The position numbers and the translations under genes are program-made. This document shows, piece after piece, positions 9,245 to 16,294 of a stretch of DNA of 33,456 bases. The notes under the pieces are model-generated. The model searched no databases, was not told where the DNA came from, and saw nothing but the letters and a program-made list of their open reading frames with translations. Origin of the DNA: an uncultured Acidimicrobiia bacterium (GTDB lineage: Bacteria > Actinomycetota > Acidimicrobiia > Acidimicrobiales > CAIXPF01); the NCBI GenBank assembly GCA_903921205.1, contig CAIXPF010000090.1, positions 1 to 33,456 of the forward strand. The letters are read 5' to 3'. Each line of letters starts with the position of its first letter. Position 1 is the first letter of the stretch.

Positions 9245-9889
9245 CTATTGTGGCGAAGAAACCACCGTAAGTGGCGGATAGGTGGACGACGCCGCCGGCC
9301 CGGCCGCGTCGTCCTGCGGCGAGCGCAGGGCCTCGACCAACAGCACCGCACCGAAGACGAAGAACGCCAGCGCCGCACCGATCCGGATGGCCCGCTCCGG
9401 CAGACGGGCACCGAGCACACGGCCCACCACGATGGCCAGCGCGTCCGCCGCGACCATCCCCAGCGTCGAACCGAGCCAGGTCCCGAACCAGCCGTGATCG
9501 GCGGCCAGGGTCACCGTCGCCAGCATCGTCTTGTCCCCGAGCTCGGCCAGGAAGAACACCGCTCCGACGCTGAGCACCGCATAGCGGGCCGGCCGGGCTG
9601 CCCGCTCCTGCTCCTCCTCGGTCAACCGGTCCCCGCGCAGGGTCCAGGCGCCGAACGCCAGGAACGCCACCGCAGCGACCGCCGAGATCGCACGGGTCGG
9701 CAACGCTGCCCCGAGGGCGGCCCCGAGCCCCACCGACAGGGCATGCACGATCGCCGTGGCCACGCCGATGCCGGTCAGCACGGTCAACGGCGGGTAGCGG
9801 GTGGCGAAGGCCAGGGCCATCAACTGGCTCTTGTCGCCCAACTCGGCCACGAAGATCACGGCGAAACTCAGCAGGAAGGCAGCAACCAC
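9245..9889 (-). CDS. GDT1/TMEM165 (UPF0016) family cation transporter
   Basis: Membrane protein of 214 residues made of two homologous halves. Each half carries the family signature ExGD(K/R)(T/S): ELGDKS at residues 16-21 and ELGDKT at 116-121. About six hydrophobic segments flank a cytoplasmic charged loop around residues 85-101. Characterised members move Mn2+ or Ca2+ out of the cytosol, in exchange for H+ in some cases; bacterial members mostly act as Mn2+ exporters. The GTG start at 9889 has GGAGGAG 6-12 bases upstream. It sits between the PhyH-like gene and a secreted calcium-binding protein. No yybP-ykoY manganese riboswitch is recognisable in the short upstream gap. Family assignment is firm; the ion is not known. 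Confidence 0.92.
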   Translation of the reverse strand: MVAAFLLSFAVIFVAELGDKSQLMALAFATRYPPLTVLTGIGVATAIVHALSVGLGAALGAALPTRAISAVAAVAFLAFGAWTLRGDRLTEEEQERAARPARYAVLSVGAVFFLAELGDKTMLATVTLAADHGWFGTWLGSTLGMVAADALAIVVGRVLGARLPERAIRIGAALAFFVFGAVLLVEALRSPQDDAAGPAASSTYPPLTVVSSPQ

Positions 9890-9905
9890 ACCGTTCTCCT
9901 CCGAT

Positions 9906-9932
9906 GGACGGGGCGACGCAGTCTCCCCGACC
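9906..9932 (-). other. Hairpin between the PhyH-like gene and the GDT1-type gene
   Basis: GGTCGGGG and CCCCGTCC pair around an 11-base loop with one T-T mismatch. It lies after the stop of the upstream gene and before the ribosome-binding site of the next, without a T-run. It may be an attenuator or stability element. Confidence 0.35.
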
Positions 9933-9944
9933 GGGGCCGGCGAT

Positions 9945-10748
9945 TCACAACCGACCGGGGCGACGCCACAGCAGCGGGAACAGCGGATGGTCCAGCGGTG
10001 CCCCGACCGCGAGCTCGTCGGCCAGGCCGGGGAACGGAGGCGAGGTCCGCCACGGCCGCGGACGGTGCACCATGTCCTCGCCGAGGAAGCGCACCGACAG
10101 CACCCGGCGCCGGCGCGGACCGGCCACCCCCGCAGCACTGTGCACCGTCAACATGTGGAAGAACACGGCGTCACCGGGCTCGAGCGCCCAGCGCAGCACC
10201 CGGAACCGGCCGGGATCGGCGTCGATGTCGGGCAACTCGGCCAGCGCGCCCTCCGGGAACCAACGGGCCTGCTGGTCGAGGAACGTCCGTGGCAGGTACC
10301 ACGGGCCGAGGTGGCTGCCCGCCACCAGATGCAGGCTGGTGGCGGCGTCGACCGCGTCGACCGGCAGCCACATCGAGATGTTCCGGGCCCCGTCGACGTT
10401 GTAATAGGGCAGATCCTGGTGCCACGGGGTGCGCTGGCGGGTTCCGGGCTCCTTCACCAGCAGATGGTCGTGGAAGAGGCGGACCTCCTCCGCGCCCATC
10501 AACTCGCCGGCTATGGCCGCCGCCGGGGACTGCTCGATGAACCGCCGCAGCGGCTCGATGCGCTGCCACGAGCAGAAGTCCTCGACGAACGCCCCGTCGT
10601 CGGGCGGACTCGCCCGCAAGGCCAGTGGCGACAGGTCGGCAAGGTTGGCCTCGATCGCCTCGCGGGCCAGCGCCACATCCTCCGGCCCGAACGCACCGCG
10701 CACACAGACCGCACCGTCCTCGGCGAACGAACCCTCGACCCTCGGCAC
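9945..10748 (-). CDS. Phytanoyl-CoA dioxygenase (PhyH) family Fe(II)/2-oxoglutarate oxygenase
   Basis: Non-haem iron oxygenase of 267 residues, the usual PhyH size. The iron-binding triad is visible as H110xD112 in WHQD and H203 in LTVHSAAG, with Arg around 213-215 expected to bind 2-oxoglutarate. The double-stranded beta-helix core runs from about residue 88 to 222. The substrate cannot be told from sequence: this family hydroxylates phytanoyl-CoA, but also ectoine precursors and many secondary metabolites. GTG at 10748 has a G-rich stretch (GGGGGA) upstream. A TACGCT -10 box about 55 bases upstream leaves a leader holding a perfect 16-bp palindrome. It heads a probable three-gene operon with the GDT1-type transporter and the FG-GAP protein. 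Confidence 0.9.
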   Translation of the reverse strand: MPRVEGSFAEDGAVCVRGAFGPEDVALAREAIEANLADLSPLALRASPPDDGAFVEDFCSWQRIEPLRRFIEQSPAAAIAGELMGAEEVRLFHDHLLVKEPGTRQRTPWHQDLPYYNVDGARNISMWLPVDAVDAATSLHLVAGSHLGPWYLPRTFLDQQARWFPEGALAELPDIDADPGRFRVLRWALEPGDAVFFHMLTVHSAAGVAGPRRRRVLSVRFLGEDMVHRPRPWRTSPPFPGLADELAVGAPLDHPLFPLLWRRPGRL

Positions 10749-10770
10749 TCGGTCCCCCTGCGGTCACCCC

Positions 10771-10786
10771 GGCGTCGATCGACGCC
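10771..10786. promoter_or_regulatory. Perfect 16-bp palindrome in the PhyH leader, operator candidate
   Basis: GGCGTCGATCGACGCC is an exact inverted repeat with no loop. It lies between the TACGCT -10 box and the GTG start, just after the expected transcription start, a common repressor position. The binding protein is unknown. Confidence 0.5.
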
Positions 10787-10802
10787 CTCCGGCCCCCGGC
10801 GC

Positions 10803-10808
10803 AGCGTA
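10803..10808 (-). promoter_or_regulatory. -10 element of the PhyH-like operon
   Basis: TACGCT on the minus strand. Initiation about 7 bases downstream would give a leader of roughly 50 nt. No convincing -35 box. Confidence 0.45.
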
Positions 10809-10833
10809 GAGCCGACCGGGCCGTGGCCCGGTG

Positions 10834-10876
10834 GCGGCCTGCGGTGCGGCGGCCTGCGGTGGGACGGCGTGCGGTG
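10834..10876 (+). repeat. Three direct repeats with 15-bp period
   Basis: GCGGCCTGCGGTG at 10834 and again at 10849, then ACGGCGTGCGGTG at 10864. The repeats sit 37-80 bases upstream of the flavin reductase -10 box, in the divergent gap shared with the PhyH-like operon. Phased direct repeats can be activator sites, but replication slippage is an alternative. Confidence 0.6.
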
Positions 10877-10912
10877 GGGCAGTCCGCGCCGGAACGCCGC
10901 CCACGTGACCGA

Positions 10913-10918
10913 TAGCGT
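10913..10918 (+). promoter_or_regulatory. -10 element of the flavin reductase gene, leaderless type
   Basis: TAGCGT followed by exactly 7 bases and GTG at 10926. This spacing puts the transcription start on or next to the start codon. Confidence 0.6.
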
Positions 10919-10925
10919 GCCGGAG

Positions 10926-11486
10926 GTGACCCTGCACCTCCTCGCCGTGTCCGGCAGCATCCGCGCCGGATCGTTCAACACCACCCTCGCCCACGCCACC
11001 GCCGCCCTCGCACCCGCCGACGCAACCGTCGAGGTCGTCGACCTCATCCGGGAGCTGCCCTACTACGACCCCGACCTCGACGTGGAGCCCCTGCCGGCCG
11101 CAGCCGCCGATCTGCGTCGCCGGTTCGCCGCCGCCGACGGCATCGTGTTGTTCGCCCCGGAGTACAACTTCGGCCTGCCCGGTGGGTTCAAGAACCTCAT
11201 CGACTGGGCCAGCCGTCCCTACGGCAAGCACTGCCTGGTGGGCAAGCCGGTGTCCGTGGTGGGCGCGAGCCCCAGCGGTGGCGGGGCAGCGCAGGCCGTG
11301 TCCTACCTACGCACCGTGTTGCCGTTGCTCGGCGCGGAACTGGTGGGTGACGAGCTCACCATCGGCAAGGTCAACACCCTGCTCGATCCCGAAACCGGCG
11401 CACCCGGCCCCGAACTGGCCGGGCAACTGGCCGCGATGATCGGCCTGTTGGCATCGACGGCCGCAGCCAAGGCCGAACTAGCCTGA
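10926..11486 (+). CDS. NAD(P)H-dependent FMN reductase family flavoprotein
   Basis: Flavodoxin-like oxidoreductase of 186 residues. The N-terminal strand is followed by SGSIRAGSFN, the FMN phosphate loop of the NADPH-dependent FMN reductase family. PEYNFGLPGGFKNLIDW (about residues 78-94) is the conserved segment contacting the flavin ring, and GASPSGGGAAQA is a further family loop. GTG at 10926 was chosen because it follows the TAGCGT box by 7 bases; in-frame GTGs at 10905 and 10917 are weaker options. It lies 79 bases before cobT. Such enzymes can supply reduced flavin, which cob(II)alamin reduction and the DMB synthase BluB both need. A role in corrinoid metabolism is therefore possible but inferred from position only. 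Confidence 0.9.
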   Translation: MTLHLLAVSGSIRAGSFNTTLAHATAALAPADATVEVVDLIRELPYYDPDLDVEPLPAAAADLRRRFAAADGIVLFAPEYNFGLPGGFKNLIDWASRPYGKHCLVGKPVSVVGASPSGGGAAQAVSYLRTVLPLLGAELVGDELTIGKVNTLLDPETGAPGPELAGQLAAMIGLLASTAAAKAELA

Positions 11487-11493
11487 CCCCGAC

Positions 11494-11509
11494 GGCCGGG
11501 TCCCCGGCC
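11494..11509 (+). terminator. GC-rich hairpin after the flavin reductase
   Basis: GGCCGG-GTCC-CCGGCC forms a perfect 6-bp stem just after the stop codon. It has no T-tract, so it may be only a weak terminator before cobT. Confidence 0.35.
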
Positions 11510-11565
11510 CGGTCCCGGCACCGACCGGTCCCGGCAATCCCCCGAAGACCTGGAGCTGTGCGCCC

Positions 11566-12687
11566 GTGCCCGATCGCGCCCCCACCGACCACCGCAGCTC
11601 CGACCCCGCCGTCGGCGTCGCCGAGCTGGTCGTGACCATCGCCGAGCCCGATGCTCGGGTCGCCGCCGATGCCGCCGCGCTGCAGGACCGGCTCACCAAG
11701 CCGCGCGGGGCGTTGGGCCGGCTCGAGACGCTGGGCATCCGCCTGTGCATCATCAGCGGCGCCGTTCCGCCCCCGGTGCCTGCCAGGCCTGCGGTGGCGG
11801 TGTTCGCCGGCGACCACGGCGTGCTCGCCGAAGGTGTCACCCCCTGGCCCCAGGAGGTGACCGCCCAGATGGTGGCCAACCTCTGTGCCGGTGGCGCAGC
11901 CATCAACGTGCTGGCCCGCCAGGCCGGCGCCGAGGTCGTCGTCGTCGATGTCGGTGTCGCCGGGCCGGTGCTGGACCATCCCGGCCTGCACCGCCGACGG
12001 GTTCGGTCGGGTACCGCCAACCTGGCGCAGGGACCGGCCATGACCGTCACCGAAGCCTGCTCGGCCATCCTGGTCGGCGCCGACGTGGCCGCCGAGTTGG
12101 TGGCCGGCGGAGCCGACCTGCTCGTCGGTGGCGACATGGGCATCGGCAACACCACACCCTCGGCGGCGCTGATCGCGACCATCACCGGGCACGATCCGGC
12201 GGCGGTGACCGGACGGGGTACCGGCATCGACGACGCCATGCTGCAACGCAAGGCCGACGTCGTTGCCGACGCCGTCGCCCGGGTACGGACCGCATCCGGG
12301 TCGGGGGCGACCGGGCTCGACGCCGTCACCCTGCTGGCCGAGATCGGCGGGCTGGAGATCGCTGCGTTGGCCGGGTTCTACCTCGGTGCCGCCGCCGCAG
12401 GGGTGCCGGTCGTCCTCGACGGGGTCATCGCCCTCGCCGCTGCGTGCGTCGCGGTGCAGCACTGCCCGGCCGTCGCCGGCTACCTGATCGCCGGGCACCG
12501 TTCCACCGAGCCGGGAGCCACCGCGGCGCTCGACTGGCTCGGCCTCGAGCCGCTGGTCGATCTCGGCATGCGGCTCGGTGAGGGCAGCGGGGCCATGTCG
12601 GCCGTCCCGCTGGTACGGGCCGCCGCCGCGGTGATGAACGAGATGGCCACCTTCGACAGCGCCGGCGTCGCCGACAAAGCGGAGTGA
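11566..12687 (+). CDS. cobT: Nicotinate-nucleotide-dimethylbenzimidazole phosphoribosyltransferase
   Basis: Makes alpha-ribazole phosphate from nicotinate mononucleotide and a lower-ligand base, in nucleotide-loop assembly of cobalamin. The 373-residue product matches the family throughout: LTKPRGALGRLE near residue 43, FAGDHGV near 85, GDMGIGNTT near 190, and the catalytic Glu339 in LGEGSGA. The GTG start has GGAG about 11 bases upstream. It is the first of three genes with 4-base overlaps (cobT-cobC-cbiB). No cobalamin riboswitch fits in the 79-base gap upstream, so any B12 control must act elsewhere. Confidence 0.95.
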   Translation: MPDRAPTDHRSSDPAVGVAELVVTIAEPDARVAADAAALQDRLTKPRGALGRLETLGIRLCIISGAVPPPVPARPAVAVFAGDHGVLAEGVTPWPQEVTAQMVANLCAGGAAINVLARQAGAEVVVVDVGVAGPVLDHPGLHRRRVRSGTANLAQGPAMTVTEACSAILVGADVAAELVAGGADLLVGGDMGIGNTTPSAALIATITGHDPAAVTGRGTGIDDAMLQRKADVVADAVARVRTASGSGATGLDAVTLLAEIGGLEIAALAGFYLGAAAAGVPVVLDGVIALAAACVAVQHCPAVAGYLIAGHRSTEPGATAALDWLGLEPLVDLGMRLGEGSGAMSAVPLVRAAAAVMNEMATFDSAGVADKAE

Positions 12688-13604
12688 ACGTCACCGCACC
12701 GGGTCCCCACGGCGGCGACGGACGGCGAGTCGCCGCCGCCCTGGGCCTCGACCCCGCCACCGTGATCGACCTGTCGGCCAGCCTCAACCCGTTCGCCCCC
12801 GACGTTGCGGCCCTCGCTGCCACGGTTCTGCGGCAACGACCCGGGGTGGTGGTGGCCTACCCCGATGCCGGCCCCGCCACCGCCGCACTCGCCGCCACCA
12901 TCGGCATCGACGAAGACCGTCTGGTGCTGACCAACGGCGGAGCCGAGGCCATCGCCCTGGTCGCCGCGATCGCCCCGGACGGCGCGATCGCCGAGCCCGA
13001 GTTCTCCCTGTACCGCCGCCATCTGACCACCGTCACGGCCGACGCGCCCCGCTGGCGATCGAACCCGTCGAACCCGTTGGGCACCCTGGCCGGGCCGGAC
13101 GAGCTGGCCGCGGTGTGGGACGAGGCGTTCTACCCGTTGGCCACCGGGCGATGGACCCGCGGCGACGAGCCGGCGTGGCGCCTGGGCTCGCTGACCAAGC
13201 TGTGGGCCTGCCCGGGGTTGCGGCTCGGCTACGCGATCGCCCCCGACCACGCAGCCGCCGCCCGGCTGCGAGCGAGGCAACCACAGTGGGCCGTCAACGG
13301 CCTGATGGCCGCGCTCGTACCGGACCTGCTGGCGGCGACCGACCTGGCCGGCTGGCAGCACGCCATCGGGGTCGCCCGGCAGCGGTTCGCGGCGGAACTG
13401 GGCGCACTCGGCTTCGCGGTGTTCGGCACCGACGCCAACTGGGTCCTGGTCGACGGCGAGAACCTGCGGGCCCGACTGGCCCCCCACGGCGTGGTGGTAC
13501 GCGATCTTGCCTCGTTCGGGATCGCCGGTCGGTTCCGGGTCGCCCTGCCCCGGCCCCGCGACCTCGACCGGGTCCTGGCGGCGTTCGCCGCCGTCGCCCG
13601 ATGA
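12684..13604 (+). CDS. cobC: PLP-dependent threonine-phosphate decarboxylase-like aminotransferase (CobC; Salmonella CobD)
   Basis: Class I/II aminotransferase fold, 306 residues. In cobalamin synthesis this family decarboxylates L-threonine-O-3-phosphate to (R)-1-amino-2-propanol O-2-phosphate, the linker joined to cobyric acid. The PLP lysine is K172 in SLTKLWACPGLRLGY. The N-terminus has the SASLNPF motif common to CobC and histidinol-phosphate aminotransferases. It is shorter than the typical 330-360 residues: the segment between about 120 and 150, where related enzymes have a YxP(N)NPTG loop, reads SNPLGTL and is compact. The GTG start overlaps the cobT stop as GTGA. The neighbours cobT and cbiB make a histidine role unlikely. 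Confidence 0.88.
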   Translation: MNVTAPGPHGGDGRRVAAALGLDPATVIDLSASLNPFAPDVAALAATVLRQRPGVVVAYPDAGPATAALAATIGIDEDRLVLTNGGAEAIALVAAIAPDGAIAEPEFSLYRRHLTTVTADAPRWRSNPSNPLGTLAGPDELAAVWDEAFYPLATGRWTRGDEPAWRLGSLTKLWACPGLRLGYAIAPDHAAAARLRARQPQWAVNGLMAALVPDLLAATDLAGWQHAIGVARQRFAAELGALGFAVFGTDANWVLVDGENLRARLAPHGVVVRDLASFGIAGRFRVALPRPRDLDRVLAAFAAVAR

Positions 13605-14533
13605 ACCGGGCCGCGGCGGTGGCCGCCGGGCTGGTCGCCGACCGATTCCTGGGCGAACCGCCCACGGCATGGCACCCCGTCGCGTGGTTCGGCACGGCCA
13701 TGGGCCGGCTCGAACGGCGCATCCACGCCGACCGGCGACGCAACGGCGTCGCCTACACCACCGCCGGGGTGGCGCTGGGCGCCGGCGCCGGCCTCGCGCT
13801 GCGCCGGATCGCCGGACCGGCGGGGGCAACCGAGGTGGCGACCGGGCTGGCGGTGGCCGGACGGATGCTCGACGAAGAGGCCAACCGAATCGGCGACCGG
13901 CTCCTCGCCGGCGAGCTCGACGGCGCCCGGCGGGCGCTGCGCTCGCTGGTCGGCCGCAGCCCCGACACCCTCGACGAAGCCGCGGTGAGCCGGGCGGTGA
14001 TCGAGTCGGTCGCCGAGAACAGCGTCGACGCCGTCACCGCCGCCGCCTTCTGGGCCCTGGTCGGGGGCGCGCCGGCGGTGCTCGCCTACCGGGCGATCAA
14101 CACCATGGACGCCATGGTCGGCCACCACAACGCCCGCTACGAACGCTTCGGCTGGGCAGCGGCCCGCCTCGATGATCTGGCCAACTGGCTGCCGGCCCGC
14201 CTGAGCGCCGCATGGGTCCTTGCCCCGCTGCTGGTGCGGGGACCCGACCGTGCGGCATTGGTACGGACCGTCCGACGTCAAGCGGCGGCCCACCCCTCCC
14301 CCAACGGCGGACTGATCGAGGCGGCGTACGCCCATCGTCTGGGGGTGACCCTCGGCGGTACCAACCGGTACGGTGAGCGGGAGGAGCACCGTGGCCTGCT
14401 GGGCGACGGCCCCGCAGCCACACCGGCCGACATCGAACGGGCCGTGGCGTTGCGCCGTCGCACCGCGGGGCAACTCACGTTCGCCCTGATCGCACTCACC
14501 CTCCTCCTCCGCCGACGATCCAACCGGCGCTGA
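13601..14533 (+). CDS. cbiB: Adenosylcobinamide-phosphate synthase CbiB (CobD)
   Basis: Integral membrane enzyme that amidates adenosylcobyric acid with aminopropanol phosphate, the product of the preceding gene. The 310-residue protein has DRFLGEPPTAWHPVAWFG near the N-terminus, VSRAVIESVAENSVDAVTAAAFWAL around residues 128-152 and AYRAINTMDAMVGH around 165-178. All are strongly conserved in CbiB. Several hydrophobic segments follow the expected pattern. The ATG start overlaps the cobC stop as ATGA. The cobalamin synthase (cobS) and cobinamide kinase (cobU/cobP) are not in this window. Confidence 0.95.
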   Translation: MNRAAAVAAGLVADRFLGEPPTAWHPVAWFGTAMGRLERRIHADRRRNGVAYTTAGVALGAGAGLALRRIAGPAGATEVATGLAVAGRMLDEEANRIGDRLLAGELDGARRALRSLVGRSPDTLDEAAVSRAVIESVAENSVDAVTAAAFWALVGGAPAVLAYRAINTMDAMVGHHNARYERFGWAAARLDDLANWLPARLSAAWVLAPLLVRGPDRAALVRTVRRQAAAHPSPNGGLIEAAYAHRLGVTLGGTNRYGEREEHRGLLGDGPAATPADIERAVALRRRTAGQLTFALIALTLLLRRRSNRR

Positions 14534-14638
14534 CCGGGCCGGCGACGACCCGGACCGACCGACCGCCAACGCCTGCCGACGCCTGCCGACGCGGTCACGC
14601 CGGCCAACTGACCACCACGACCCAGCCGGACGTCCTCG

Positions 14639-15442
14639 ATGCGCCACGCCGCCAACCTCTCGATGCTCTACCCCCATCTGCCGATGCTCGAACGGCCGGC
14701 CGCTGCGGCCGCCGACGGGTTCAGCGGCGCCGAGATCCTCTTCCCCTACGACCTCGACGCCGGCGCGCTCCGCGCCGCGCTCGACGCGGCGGGCCTGGTC
14801 GCGGTGCTCATCAACACCCCGCCGGGTGCGGGCGACGAACGCGGCCTCGCCGCGGTCCCCGGCGCCGAGGCACGGTTCCGCCGCTGCTTCGAGCAGGCCC
14901 TCGACACCGCCACGGTGCTCGGTGCCGGCAGCGTGCACACCATGGCCGGGAACACAGCCGGGAACACAGCCGGGAACGCAGCCGGGAACACAGCCGACAG
15001 GGACCGGGTCGCCGCCGTCGACACCCTGATCGCCAACCTCCGCTGGGCCGCGCCCCGGGCCGCGCAACGGGGCATCACCCTGACCCTCGAGGGCCTCAAC
15101 CACCACGACTTCCCCGGCTACTGCTACGCCACCCCGGCCCAGGTGTGCGAGGTGCTCGACGCCGTCGACGACGCCAACGTGCGCCTGCAGTTCGACCTCT
15201 ACCACACTGCCCGGGAAGACCTCGACCCCCGAGCGGAGGTCGAGGCGGCACGGCCGTGGATCCACCACGTGCAGATCGCCGGGCCACCGGACCGTCACGA
15301 GCCGACCGCCGGGGACCGGGCCCTGTTCGACGCCGTGGCCTGGCTCGACGCCGACGGGTACGACGGCTGGCTCGGCTTCGAGTACCGCCCCCGGGGCGAC
15401 ACCAGCGCCGGCCTGGCGTGGCGGGCCCTGCTGCCGGGCTGA
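14639..15442 (+). CDS. Hydroxypyruvate isomerase-like TIM-barrel protein (Hyi family)
   Basis: Xylose-isomerase-like TIM barrel of 267 residues. Expected active-site residues are visible: E151 in TLTLEGLNHHD, D186 and H189 in QFDLYHT, Q212 in HHVQIAG and E248 in GFEYRP. This fits hydroxypyruvate isomerase or the related 2-oxo-tetronate isomerase (OtnI); the two cannot be separated here. The N-terminus RHAANLSMLYPHLPML is typical. Residues 103-119 are a low-complexity run of AGNT units from a 12-bp tandem repeat, in a loop after strand 4 that is normally short and conserved, so the insertion is unusual. The start ATG at 14639 has no clear ribosome-binding site. It lies 105 bases after cbiB on the same strand. 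Confidence 0.85.
   Translation: MRHAANLSMLYPHLPMLERPAAAAADGFSGAEILFPYDLDAGALRAALDAAGLVAVLINTPPGAGDERGLAAVPGAEARFRRCFEQALDTATVLGAGSVHTMAGNTAGNTAGNAAGNTADRDRVAAVDTLIANLRWAAPRAAQRGITLTLEGLNHHDFPGYCYATPAQVCEVLDAVDDANVRLQFDLYHTAREDLDPRAEVEAARPWIHHVQIAGPPDRHEPTAGDRALFDAVAWLDADGYDGWLGFEYRPRGDTSAGLAWRALLPG
14945..14992 (+). repeat. Four tandem 12-bp repeats inside the Hyi-like gene
   Basis: Unit GCCGGGAACACA, four copies, the third differing by one base (GCCGGGAACGCA). It is in frame and codes for repeated AGNT. Slippage here would add or remove four residues without breaking the frame. Confidence 0.9.
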
Positions 15443-15464
15443 CCGGCGCAGGGCCCTCACGACC

Positions 15465-16220
15465 TCAGGCCATGGTCAGCCCGCCGGACACCGACAGGGT
15501 CTGGCCGGTGATGAACCCGGCATCCTCCGAGGCGAAGTACGCCACGGCGGAGGCGACCTCGTGGGGCTGGCCGAGACGCTTCATCGGCACCGCGTTGGCC
15601 ATGGCGCCGATCACCTTGTCGCCCGAGGAACTCGCCGCGACGATGTCGTCGAGCAGCGGGGTGGCCGTCGGGCCGGGGCACACGGTGTTGCAGGTGATGC
15701 CCTTGCGGGCCATCTCCCGGGCGATGGTCTTGGTGAACGCGATGACCCCGCCCTTGGCCCCCGAGTACACGGCCTCGAGCGACGAGCCCACCCGGCCGGC
15801 GTCGGAGCCGATGTTGACGATCCGACCCCAGCCTGCCTCAACCATCGAGGGCAGGCAGGCGTGCACGGTGCGCAACACGCCCTTGTAGTTGATCTCGATG
15901 ATGCGGTCCCAGAACGCCTCGTCGGTGGTGAGGAACGGCTTGAGATCGTCCCAGCCGGCGCAGTTCACCAGCACCTCGATCGGGCCGAGCTCGTCGATGA
16001 CCTGCAGGATGCCCTGCTGCACCGAGTCGGAGTCGGTCACGTCCATGGCCACCACGATGGCCGTGCCGCCGGCCTGGCGGATCAGCTCGGCGGTCTCGGC
16101 GGCCTCCTCGGTGCGCAGGTCGGCCACGGCCACCTTGCGCCCGTCGGCCGCCAGCGCCCGGCAGATCTCCCGGCCGATACCCCGGCCGCCACCGGTCACC
16201 ATCGCTACGCGTTCGGTCAT
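15465..16220 (-). CDS. Short-chain dehydrogenase, BadH-like (3-hydroxyacyl-CoA type)
   Basis: Classical SDR of 251 residues with cofactor loop TGGGRGIG at 9-16, N111, S139, Y152 and K156 forming the catalytic set. Several segments closely resemble BadH, the 2-hydroxycyclohexanecarboxyl-CoA dehydrogenase of cyclohexanecarboxylate breakdown as I recall it: NCAGWDDLKPFL, SDAGRVGSSLEAVYSGAKGG and the end FITGQTLSVSGGLTM. D60 and the region after strand 2 (VADLRTEEA) suggest NAD preference. ATG at 16220 has GAGGAG at a good distance. It is 74 bases after a crotonase on the same strand, consistent with hydration followed by oxidation of a hydroxyacyl-CoA. The true substrate is unknown. Confidence 0.88.
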   Translation of the reverse strand: MTERVAMVTGGGRGIGREICRALAADGRKVAVADLRTEEAAETAELIRQAGGTAIVVAMDVTDSDSVQQGILQVIDELGPIEVLVNCAGWDDLKPFLTTDEAFWDRIIEINYKGVLRTVHACLPSMVEAGWGRIVNIGSDAGRVGSSLEAVYSGAKGGVIAFTKTIAREMARKGITCNTVCPGPTATPLLDDIVAASSSGDKVIGAMANAVPMKRLGQPHEVASAVAYFASEDAGFITGQTLSVSGGLTMA

Positions 16221-16294
16221 GTCTGTTCTCCTCGAGTGGTGGTCGGGACCCTTCGTACCGGTCCCGCCCGGGGTTGATCAAGAACGAGGCCGGC

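Noticed and set aside
7606-9270. Long plus-strand open frame opposite the FG-GAP gene
   Set aside because: It mirrors the repeated calcium-loop codons of the real gene and has no recognisable domains or start signals.
9890-9944. Manganese (yybP-ykoY) riboswitch before the GDT1-type gene
   Set aside because: The gap is only 55 bases and lacks the paired conserved loops of that riboswitch. A plain GC hairpin is all that is seen.
11487-11565. Cobalamin riboswitch before cobT
   Set aside because: The 79-base gap is too short and no B12-box-like sequence is present.
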